From assembly GCA_036258055.1 (NCBI GenBank), contig DATAEK010000170.1:1-30501 (forward strand): a DNA stretch of 30,501 bases. Reading direction: 5' to 3'. Under the pieces are notes generated by a model. That model did no database searches. It was not told where the DNA came from and was given only the letters and a program-made list of their open reading frames with translations. The DNA comes from DATAEK01 sp036258055 (GTDB taxonomy: Bacteria; Acidobacteriota; Vicinamibacteria; Vicinamibacterales; 2-12-FULL-66-21). Both the position numbers and the translations under genes were made by a program. Below are positions 7,926-15,199 of this stretch, piece after piece; positions within the stretch are counted from its first letter, which is position 1; the number at the start of each line of letters is the position of its first letter.

Positions 7926-10691
7926 CTACCTCACACGCTGGAACAACTCGTAATGCAACCGCGGCAGCTCGGTTCCCAGCGGATTGACCGGGTTCGAGTA
8001 GTCCTGCGGACGCGACCAGCGGCCTATCGTCACCCCAAAGGTCAGCGTCCCAACGGTGTGCGCGCCGAGGTAGCTTTCGTTCACGTCGAGCCTGACCGTG
8101 CCCGCGAGCCAGGGCAGGAGCAACTGCGAGTACTTCACGCCGAAGCCGGCCGTATCGCCAAGGCCTGGCGAGTAGCGATGGAGATACACGAGGTTCGCGT
8201 CGATCCAGGCGTTCGGGATGATTTCCGCCTGCACCGTTCCGCCGAGCTGATCGATCGTGTGCAGCAGTCCTTCGGTGGCGATGATGGTGCCGCCGCTGAT
8301 CGACTGGTTCAGCGTCACGACGTCAGTCTCGTGGAGACCCTTCGAGCCGAAGGCGCCGAACCGCACGTTGGGGAGCAGCACGTCGAAGGTCACGGTCGCG
8401 TGACTCAGTGAGCCGGTCGAGGCTTCCGAGCGCAGGTTCGCGGCCTTGAACGTCCCGCCGGCGCCGAACTGGAACATTCCATGGCGGTACAGCAGGCCGG
8501 CATCGAACTGACCTTCCTGGCGGCCTGAGTAGAACATGTACTCGCCCTGAACCTGCACGCCGAAGGCCTTCCCTGGACCGAATGGCGCCAGGAACCGGCC
8601 GCTGGCGTTGTAGGTGTAGTTCCCGGTGCGGCCCGTCCCGAACGTCGGTCCGATCGCTGTGTCGATTGACGAGAACACTGGCGGATGGCAGACGTAGGTC
8701 GGTGGCGCCGTGCCGCTCACCTGCACGACCTTTGTCGGCGCCGCCGGATCGTTGGTGGACAGCGTGATCGTCGCGGACTTCGCGCCTGGCGACGTCGGGT
8801 GGAACCGGATCGGCACCGCGACGCTGTCTCCCGGGGCGATGCTCATCGGGAAACTGAGTACCGATGGGACCTCGAATTCCGGAGATGACGAAGCGATCCC
8901 TGTGATCGTGAGTGTGCAAGAGCCACTGTTGTTGATCGTGAGCGGCAGATCCTTGAACCTGTTCGGATCGGCGCAGACCTCGCCGAAGTTGCCGTTGTCG
9001 GGCATGACGGTCACGATCGTGGCCTGTCCGACGTTGGCCTGCGCGGTGACGTTCACCGACAGGTTCGACGGATCGTCACTCGGGATCGTGAGCGTCGCGG
9101 TTGCGGCGCCGGGTCCGGGCGGCGTGAATTTCACCTGGAACGGAAAACACGCCCCGGGCGCGATGCTGACCGGGAATCCGCCGGATGGAGGCACGACGCT
9201 GAAGCTGGGTGACGACGACGCGATGGGGAGAACCGTCAGCGCGCCGCCTCCCGTGTTGCACACCTGCATCGTGGCGAAGACCGCCGCGGTCCCACAGACG
9301 TCGGGGAAGACGAGCGGACTGGACACCTGAATCTTCGGTGGCGTGGCGAACGCGCTGTCGCGGAAAAAGATCGGATCGAACTGGGGCGTGGTGCGGCCCG
9401 TCGCCTGCCCTGTGTAAACGCCGTAGAACGTGTTGCCGAGTGCCGTCAGCCCTTCGTAGTCACCCCACAGGAACCCGCTGGCCGCGCCGGCCAGACCGGT
9501 GGGATCCATGCTCTGCAGGATCTGATCGTTCCAGGTCGCACCATCGTCGAACGATCGCGCGAAGCGATGACGGAAGGTCGTGACCGTGCCGTTGTCGTCG
9601 AAGTCGATGTAGAGCACGCCGACCGCGCCGTTGGCCGCGACGGCGATCTCGGGGTAGCCCGAGTGATGCGTGCCGTCGGTGACGCGCGTGGAGTTCCACG
9701 TCACCCCTTGATCGGTCGAGCGGGCAACGAAGATCTGCGCAAAGCCTGCGTCACGGCGAACGTAGGCGGCGTAGATGTCTCCATCACTTGGGTCAGCGGC
9801 GATCCAGCCGTCGCTCGATCGGGCGCGGCCGACCGGACGCCCGCCTGCAGGATTGCCGAACTGATTCGTGAACAGCGTCTGCACGGTACCGGCGCCGTGG
9901 ACCGATCCGTTGTTGGCGCCGACAACATTCCACGTTGCGCCGCAATCGTCGGATCGTACGACGCGGAACTGCGAGTTCTCGAACGCGTTGGGCTCCGCGG
10001 TGATGCCTCCCTGGCGCGTTTTGTAGAGCAGATAAACGCGTCCGTTCGGCGCGATGGCGACCCGGCTCGTGCGATTGGGAAACGCCGAGTTGTCTCCGGC
10101 TCCGACGTTGGTAACGGCCTGCCCCTGGTTGGCCGAGTTCATCACCGTCGATCGTTCGTTGGCGACGCCGAAGTTCAACCAGGGCGAGTAGAGCCGTCCG
10201 GCACAGGTGCCCGTCGTCGATCGATCGATGTCGAGGTGCGGCTGGTCGTCGCCGAACGAAGCACCCACGGTCAACTGGGCGTCTGCCGCGCCCGTCTGCC
10301 GGAAGATGAAGTCCTGGTTCGCTCCGCCGATACCCAGCTCCGCGATGTGCAACCGGCCATTCGAGTCGAACGCCACCTTCTGATCGTTCGGTCCGGCCAG
10401 ACCCGGCCCCGGCTGCGGAATCTGCGGCACCCGCCGCCACGTCAGCCCTCCATCAGACGACTTCCACACCGGCGCACTCGTCGTGGAGGTCCAGTTTCCT
10501 GAGAACGCCACCACCACAATCTCCAGAGGATTGAGCGGGTTCACCGCGATTGACGGCTCGGTGTCCCCCGAATTGAGCGTGTCGGTCGCATCGGTAGCGA
10601 TGTTGACCTGACGGACTTGCGCCCAGGCGACCGGCGGCAGGATCGCGAGGAGGAGGCCGGCGACGACTGTGCGGACGAGTGCGGTCCTCAT
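7926..10691 (-). CDS. Secreted Asp-box (sialidase-like) protein with anchor-D domains and C-terminal beta domain
   Basis: A 921 aa exported protein. Signal peptide 1-24 (AWA|Q). Residues about 25-450 form a sialidase-like beta-propeller with four Asp-boxes: SSDGGLTW (78-85), SDDCGATW (247-254), STDQGVTW (325-332) and SFDDGATW (380-387). Two tandem choice-of-anchor-D (ASH/MSP-like) domains follow, about 453-555 and 560-662, each with a SIAPG(A/D) turn and an F(T/H)P segment. The last 230 residues alternate polar and aromatic residues (GVQVQGEYMFYSGRQ, FQFGAGGTFK, DANLVYLHRY) like an outer-membrane beta-barrel or surface beta-domain. The catalytic Arg triad of true sialidases is not evident, so a binding or adhesive role is as likely as hydrolysis. 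Confidence 0.85.
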   Translation of the reverse strand: MRTALVRTVVAGLLLAILPPVAWAQVRQVNIATDATDTLNSGDTEPSIAVNPLNPLEIVVVAFSGNWTSTTSAPVWKSSDGGLTWRRVPQIPQPGPGLAGPNDQKVAFDSNGRLHIAELGIGGANQDFIFRQTGAADAQLTVGASFGDDQPHLDIDRSTTGTCAGRLYSPWLNFGVANERSTVMNSANQGQAVTNVGAGDNSAFPNRTSRVAIAPNGRVYLLYKTRQGGITAEPNAFENSQFRVVRSDDCGATWNVVGANNGSVHGAGTVQTLFTNQFGNPAGGRPVGRARSSDGWIAADPSDGDIYAAYVRRDAGFAQIFVARSTDQGVTWNSTRVTDGTHHSGYPEIAVAANGAVGVLYIDFDDNGTVTTFRHRFARSFDDGATWNDQILQSMDPTGLAGAASGFLWGDYEGLTALGNTFYGVYTGQATGRTTPQFDPIFFRDSAFATPPKIQVSSPLVFPDVCGTAAVFATMQVCNTGGGALTVLPIASSSPSFSVVPPSGGFPVSIAPGACFPFQVKFTPPGPGAATATLTIPSDDPSNLSVNVTAQANVGQATIVTVMPDNGNFGEVCADPNRFKDLPLTINNSGSCTLTITGIASSSPEFEVPSVLSFPMSIAPGDSVAVPIRFHPTSPGAKSATITLSTNDPAAPTKVVQVSGTAPPTYVCHPPVFSSIDTAIGPTFGTGRTGNYTYNASGRFLAPFGPGKAFGVQVQGEYMFYSGRQEGQFDAGLLYRHGMFQFGAGGTFKAANLRSEASTGSLSHATVTFDVLLPNVRFGAFGSKGLHETDVVTLNQSISGGTIIATEGLLHTIDQLGGTVQAEIIPNAWIDANLVYLHRYSPGLGDTAGFGVKYSQLLLPWLAGTVRLDVNESYLGAHTVGTLTFGVTIGRWSRPQDYSNPVNPLGTELPRLHYELFQRVR

Positions 10692-10696
10692 CGCAG

Positions 10697-10703
10697 CCTC
10701 CTA
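10697..10703 (-). promoter_or_regulatory. Ribosome binding site overlapping an upstream stop
   Basis: TAGGAGG on the minus strand serves as a strong Shine-Dalgarno for the ATG at 10691 while its first three bases are the TAG stop of the upstream gene. This makes translational coupling of the two secreted proteins likely. Confidence 0.75.
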
Positions 10704-11333
10704 GCGCGACACCACGGGAACGACCGTGGAGAGATTCAGGACGACGCGCTCGACGACCCCGGGCTCCGTCTGGTTCGATTCGGCGTAGGCAATCGCGCCA
10801 TTCGCGTACTGATGCAGCGTCAGGATGACAGGTCGTCGATCGCCGATGGTCTGAATGGTCTGCGTTGTGACGCGCTCGGGTGCGCCGAGCCGGCTGCGCA
10901 CGGTCTGAACTGTCAGCGCGGGGGGCAGCAGTTCGACACCGCCGGCCCGGTCGAGCACGACGTGAAAACCATCACCGTCGATGAGGCGGGCAGTGGCGAC
11001 GCGCAGAGGCGCCGCCTGGCGCTGCAGGTTTTGAAATTGAGGCTGCAGCTGTGCGGCCTGTGCACCTGACGTGCGAAGACGTTCGACCCGGATCTGCGCA
11101 GCCTGTTGAGTCGAAAACGCAGAAGCTCCGGCGGCCCGATCGACGAACACGTAGGCCGTGGTCTCGCCGGCGTCGCGTAGCGTCTTGAGCTGCGCGAGGA
11201 GTGCCGGATAGTCTCGTCCCCACAGCGTGCTCTCGAGAAGCACGCGTTGAACGTTGGCAGGTTGCTGCGCAAGTGTCAGCGGACTCGAGGTCGTCACCAG
11301 CGCGAGACTCAGGGCCAAGGATCGGATCGTCAT
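10701..11333 (-). CDS. Secreted hypothetical protein coupled to the Asp-box protein
   Basis: A 210 aa protein with a Sec signal (residues 1-22, cleaved near TLAQ). I do not recognise the family. The middle (about 75-110) is a Gln/Ala-rich, probably helical segment (FSTQQAAQIRVERLRTSGAQ). The C-terminal 60 residues, from VRSRLGAPERV to the end, form short strands with the pattern Y-ANGAIAYAES, reminiscent of small outer-membrane-assembly-type beta folds; this is a shape resemblance only. The ATG has AGGAG seven bases upstream. The nine-base spacing and shared stop/SD with the sialidase-like gene suggest the two products are made together, perhaps as partners in export or surface display (inference). 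Confidence 0.78.
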   Translation of the reverse strand: MTIRSLALSLALVTTSSPLTLAQQPANVQRVLLESTLWGRDYPALLAQLKTLRDAGETTAYVFVDRAAGASAFSTQQAAQIRVERLRTSGAQAAQLQPQFQNLQRQAAPLRVATARLIDGDGFHVVLDRAGGVELLPPALTVQTVRSRLGAPERVTTQTIQTIGDRRPVILTLHQYANGAIAYAESNQTEPGVVERVVLNLSTVVPVVSR

Positions 11334-11515
11334 GACGGGCTCCTGCGAAATTGCTGCAGCGAGGGGAGGCGACCAATGCCGCCCGGCATGTTAAACGCCG
11401 CGGATGATGCAAGCGACCGAATTTCCGCCTGGCGATCAATCAGTGAGCAGGTTTGTGCATGAGCTCGGCTGAGGAGTGCTGAGGTCTCACTGGGTCGCGG
11501 AGAATGCCGAGCGGA

Positions 11516-12490
11516 TCACGATTGCTCCTGGTCGGGAGGGCGAAGCCGTACTTCCAGGAAGTCGAGAAACCTGACGGGCGCCCCCTCCTTCATGGCCGGC
11601 TTGAACTTCCAGGTCCGCGCTGCCCGAAGCAGCACCGGATCGTACGCGGGATGAACGCTCTTCCTCAGGACAGCCGACGTCACGGCGCCGGTCTCGTCAA
11701 TCGTCAACTCGAGCAGGCCGCGAAACTCCTGCCGGGCCACCACCGCGTTTGGCGGGCGCCAGACAGGCATGGCCTTGCTCACCGGGACCGGCTTCGTGAC
11801 CGTCGGGTCGTCGCTGGTGTAAATGCGAGGCGTCCGTTTCGCCGGCGGTAACGGCGGCACGGGGGGCGGTGCCGCGGCGCGCACGGCGGCATCGGCGTTC
11901 TGATGGCTCAAATCGCGGAAGCCGGTCGCGAGCGTGTGGAGATCGGAGGTTCCGGCCCAGTCGGAGAGCGCCGGATCGTCGAGCAGCCGGATCACGTCGT
12001 CGAACTGGCGTCCGGCCTGTTCGTACTGTTTGGCATCGAATGTCGCCTTGGCCTTCGCGTACTGCTCCTGCGCGACTGCCGGAAGCAGACGGCGCCGCAC
12101 GTCGTCGAACACGGCGCGCGTTTTCGGCGAAGCCGTGGTGTCTGAAGGCCGGTAGAGGGGACTGGTCTTCACGAGGGCTTCGATGGCCCGCCGCGCCTCG
12201 TCGTTTCTGCCGAGCGCGAGGAGGCAGAACACGCGGTAACCGCCGACTTCGGCAACTTCCGCCGGATCGGCGCTGGTGGTCAGCCGATCCAGTATCGCCA
12301 GCGCTTCCTCGTACACCGCGTCGGCATAGAGCGCTTTCGCGCGCGCCAGCGTGTCTTGCGCGGCCAGCGCCGAGGCGAGACTCAGACACGTCACCAGGGC
12401 CACGACGAGGCATCCGGTCGTGACGTGCGCCGTCGACCGACCTCGGATAATCCTCGCGACAAAAAGGGCCCGCGTGTGGATCGTAGCCAA
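11516..12490 (-). CDS. TonB C-terminal-domain protein with TPR-like region
   Basis: About 324 aa from a TTG at 12490. Residues 21-45 form a signal peptide or membrane anchor ending ALAAQ. Residues about 46-200 hold helical TPR-like repeats (AKALYADAVYEEALAILDRL; AKATFDAKQYEQAGRQFDDV). A Pro-rich spacer leads to a TonB C-terminal domain (about 232-319): GLLELTIDETGAVTSAVL, then HPAYDPVLLRAARTWKFKPA. These proteins are common in TonB-rich Gram-negatives and may transmit force or bind outer-membrane components. The start is uncertain: an in-frame ATG at 12649 exists, but it would add an Arg-rich tail before the signal and overlap the divergent gene. The 182 bp before the next gene downstream hold no feature I can support. 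Confidence 0.85.
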   Translation of the reverse strand: MATIHTRALFVARIIRGRSTAHVTTGCLVVALVTCLSLASALAAQDTLARAKALYADAVYEEALAILDRLTTSADPAEVAEVGGYRVFCLLALGRNDEARRAIEALVKTSPLYRPSDTTASPKTRAVFDDVRRRLLPAVAQEQYAKAKATFDAKQYEQAGRQFDDVIRLLDDPALSDWAGTSDLHTLATGFRDLSHQNADAAVRAAAPPPVPPLPPAKRTPRIYTSDDPTVTKPVPVSKAMPVWRPPNAVVARQEFRGLLELTIDETGAVTSAVLRKSVHPAYDPVLLRAARTWKFKPAMKEGAPVRFLDFLEVRLRPPDQEQS

Positions 12491-12620
12491 TTGGATCGGC
12501 AGGATCGTACCGCGCCGACTTGTTGTCAACGGCAAACGGGGAGTCGATCTTCGAGACAGGACGCGACGATCGGTGAATTTTTGTGTATCATGTCGACTCA
12601 CAAACATACAGGGTTGGGGA

Positions 12621-13985
12621 GTGCAGCAGCCGGCAACAGACGTTGACATCCGTCTCTCCGAGCTTCAGACCCAGATCGACCGGCTGAGCCACGCGCTCAC
12701 GCAAGTACGTGACGCGCAGGATCACACACCTCCGGCCGAGGCCCTGGCGCAGCTCACTGAACGCTGCGCGGCGATTCTCGATCAATGGACTGTCACCGAC
12801 GAGCGCCATCAACAGGCGGTCGTCGAACTCGAGACCCGTTTGAACAACTGGAACGCGCTCGAGGGACGTCTCCAGCACGAATCCCGTCAGCGGATGATCG
12901 AGCTCGAGCAGACCATCGAGCACGAGTGGCAGGCGCTCAGGCAGACCCACGAAGAACCGGTCAAGCAGCTGCGCGAGCAGGCGGCCACGCTCGGCGAGAC
13001 CTGCGTCGCGGCGGCGAACCTTGCGCTTCGCGGGTTCGAGCGGGCCGAAGCGCGGTTGGCCGCCCTCGAGGCGGACCTTCAGGGCCGCATGACCCAGCTC
13101 TCGCGCGAAGTGCAGCTCGCTGTCGCGGAGATGCACGGCGTTCCGGGCGCTCGACGTCCAGCGTTGAACGGCACGGTCTCCCCGTTCCCGCTCGAGAGCG
13201 TCATGCGCATCCACGAGGAGCTGCGCGCGTCGAACGACAACGGTCACGAAGCCGCGAGCCTCGGAGGGACGGTGCCGTCGCTCTCACCGGGTCGACAGGA
13301 ACCGCTCGCCATTGACGCCTCCACAGAGACGGTCGAACGCCTGAACGCCGCCTCGCGGGCAGACCGTCGGGAAGCCGCCGCCGCCAGCGCGCGTGCGGAC
13401 CGGACCTGGCGGGCGACGATTGCCATCGTGGCCGTCGTCGTCGTGGGCGCAGCAGCGTTCGCGGTCCGTCTCGAGCAGGTCGCCTCACAACTCACGGACG
13501 CAACGACGCGCGCGACCGCCGCCGAGCGGCAGGCGCTCGCCAGCGACGCCGCTGCGCGTCAGATGGCCGAGACGAAGACCGATGCCGAACGGCAGGTCGC
13601 GGCGGCGCACAAAGCCGCGGAACAGGCGCAGATCGTCAGCAGCGTGATGGCCTCGCCGGATCTGGTCCGGTTCGCGCTGACCGGGACGGATCCCGGCGCC
13701 CGCGCCTACGCGCAAGTGCTCCTCAGCCGAACCCGCGGCCTCGTTCTCAGCGTGGCGCGGCTTCCGGCGGCGCGGCCGGGATCGACCTATCAGATCTGGT
13801 TGCTGACCAGCGGGGCACCCGTCAACGTCGGCGTGTTCGAGCCTGACGCTGCGGGGCGGGCCACGATCGCACAGGATGTTCCGCCGAACGTGACGCGGCC
13901 GGTGACGGGCGTGTCCGTCACGCTCGAACCATCGGGTGGACGGCCGAGCCCGACCGGGCCGACAGTGTTGGCGCGCGCGCAGTAG
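12621..13985 (+). CDS. Coiled-coil membrane protein with RskA-like C-terminal domain
   Basis: A 454 aa protein from GTG 12621, preceded by AGGG seven bases upstream. Residues about 8-170 are long, highly charged helix (LSELQTQIDRLSHALTQVRD; ELEQTIEHEWQAL), likely coiled coil on the cytoplasmic side. A single TM segment spans about 265-283 (TIAIVAVVVVGAAAFAVRLE), followed by a second Ala-rich coiled coil (290-335). The last 105 residues match the outer domain of anti-sigma-K factors (RskA, PF10099-like): RGLVLSVARLPAARPGSTYQ, IWLLTSGAPVNVGVF, then a strand pair and TLEPSGG. The zinc-finger sigma-binding domain normally found at the N-terminus is absent, and no sigma factor gene is in the window. 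The domain call rests on the IWLL and LEPSGG motifs that I recognise by eye. Confidence 0.85.
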   Translation: MQQPATDVDIRLSELQTQIDRLSHALTQVRDAQDHTPPAEALAQLTERCAAILDQWTVTDERHQQAVVELETRLNNWNALEGRLQHESRQRMIELEQTIEHEWQALRQTHEEPVKQLREQAATLGETCVAAANLALRGFERAEARLAALEADLQGRMTQLSREVQLAVAEMHGVPGARRPALNGTVSPFPLESVMRIHEELRASNDNGHEAASLGGTVPSLSPGRQEPLAIDASTETVERLNAASRADRREAAAASARADRTWRATIAIVAVVVVGAAAFAVRLEQVASQLTDATTRATAAERQALASDAAARQMAETKTDAERQVAAAHKAAEQAQIVSSVMASPDLVRFALTGTDPGARAYAQVLLSRTRGLVLSVARLPAARPGSTYQIWLLTSGAPVNVGVFEPDAAGRATIAQDVPPNVTRPVTGVSVTLEPSGGRPSPTGPTVLARAQ

Positions 13986-14035
13986 CCGGGAGCCGCCGCG
14001 AGCGGTCCCGGTTTCGATCACTCGAGTTTTCACGC

Positions 14036-15199
14036 ATGAGCATCACTCTTCCTGAGCTCCTGATGCTGGTGGGCCGGCTCGATGATGAACCCGGCTTTGA
14101 CACGGCCCGCGAGCGGTACCGCCGCTTCCTCCTCGAACACGTCAGCACGATTCCGATCTACCGTGCGTTCGTCGATCAGTGCCAGCACGCGCTCGACGAA
14201 CAGCAGCACCGGGCGCTGCAGGATCTCGTGGTGCTCCTCGGACGGTTCCTGGGACTCGAAACGAAATTCGGATCGTATGGACCCGGCACGGGATCATGTG
14301 AAGGGCTGTGGCGATCGCGCGGCCGGCTCGACGTTCACCTCGACGTGCGAACGGCGCAAACCGGAGGCGCGGACCTCGAGAACCTGTCGCGCCGGCTGAT
14401 CGCGCCGGCCTCCGGCGGCACCTCTGCGCGGTCCATCGGCCTCTGCGTGACGTTGCCGCTCTATCCCAACCGCAGCCGTCTCGATGAAACGCTGGCCGCG
14501 GGTTCACACCCGACGGTTCGAATCGCCTCGCTGCGATCGCTCATCGAGCTGGCGGTGATGGTGGACGCCGGTTCGATCGGTCACCAGGACGTCGTCAATC
14601 TGCTCGATACTTCGAACGGCCTCGACTTCGTCATCGGTCTCATCCAGCGCGTGGCCCCCGCCCCGTGCACTGACACGCACACGTCCGCGCAGAGCCGCGA
14701 GGCTGATCCCGGGTTCTGGCTCGCGACCGTGACCGGCGATCCGGCAATCGACCCCGAGCAGTTCCTCGAACGGGTGATCGGGCGTCGTCAGATCTTCGGT
14801 GTCAGCGGCACGCTCGACGGTGCGGCGAGTCCAGGCGACTGGATTTGTTTCTACATTCCGGAGAAGGGTGTAGTGGGCCGTGCGCAGGTGGGCTGGATCG
14901 TCACGGAGCGCTCCGGCCTCCGCGATGCGCATCAGTATTGTCAGATGTTCCGGCTCGACAAGGTCGATCTCCACGTGAACGCGCCGATTCATCCCGATTT
15001 CGAGGCCCAGCTGCGCCTGCGGGCGGCGCGGGCGACGATCGGTCCGGCCCCGTCTCTACTGAGAATCAGTCAGCGGGATTTCGTGGCATTGACCACGAGC
15101 GAAGCCGAACGAATCAGGGGCGCGGACGACGCCGCAGTGGTAGCGGTGCCCGACGACGCGCTCGCGATCAGCGCTGGAGATCAGCGGTCACGCGCGTAA
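14036..15199 (+). CDS. Degenerate PD-(D/E)XK-like nuclease domain fused to EVE/PUA-like domain
   Basis: 387 aa, 50 bp after the coiled-coil gene. Residues 1-75 are helical (RERYRRFLLEHVSTIPIYRA; ALQDLVVLLGRFLGLETKFG). Residues about 76-190 look like a restriction-endonuclease-like fold: GLWRSRG, then strand LDVHLDVRT (98-106), where active relatives as I recall them show a V-E-V-K type motif; here it is D103-V-R105. The section RIASLRSLIELAVM and HQDVVNLL fits the C-terminal helices of that fold. Residues about 225-350 resemble an EVE/PUA-like domain: FWLATVTGDP, RRQIFGVSG, GDWICFYIPEKGVVGRAQV and a final LRISQRDFVALT. EVE domains bind modified bases in DNA or RNA. Both domain calls come from pattern memory and need a profile search. 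The last 32 bases overlap the convergent pseudokinase gene. Confidence 0.82.
   Translation: MSITLPELLMLVGRLDDEPGFDTARERYRRFLLEHVSTIPIYRAFVDQCQHALDEQQHRALQDLVVLLGRFLGLETKFGSYGPGTGSCEGLWRSRGRLDVHLDVRTAQTGGADLENLSRRLIAPASGGTSARSIGLCVTLPLYPNRSRLDETLAAGSHPTVRIASLRSLIELAVMVDAGSIGHQDVVNLLDTSNGLDFVIGLIQRVAPAPCTDTHTSAQSREADPGFWLATVTGDPAIDPEQFLERVIGRRQIFGVSGTLDGAASPGDWICFYIPEKGVVGRAQVGWIVTERSGLRDAHQYCQMFRLDKVDLHVNAPIHPDFEAQLRLRAARATIGPAPSLLRISQRDFVALTTSEAERIRGADDAAVVAVPDDALAISAGDQRSRA

Noticed and set aside
12501..12529. TTGACA on the minus strand (12524-12529) as a promoter for the TonB-domain gene
   Set aside because: At 16-18 bases spacing there is no acceptable -10, and the resulting start would fall on the start codon chosen for that gene.
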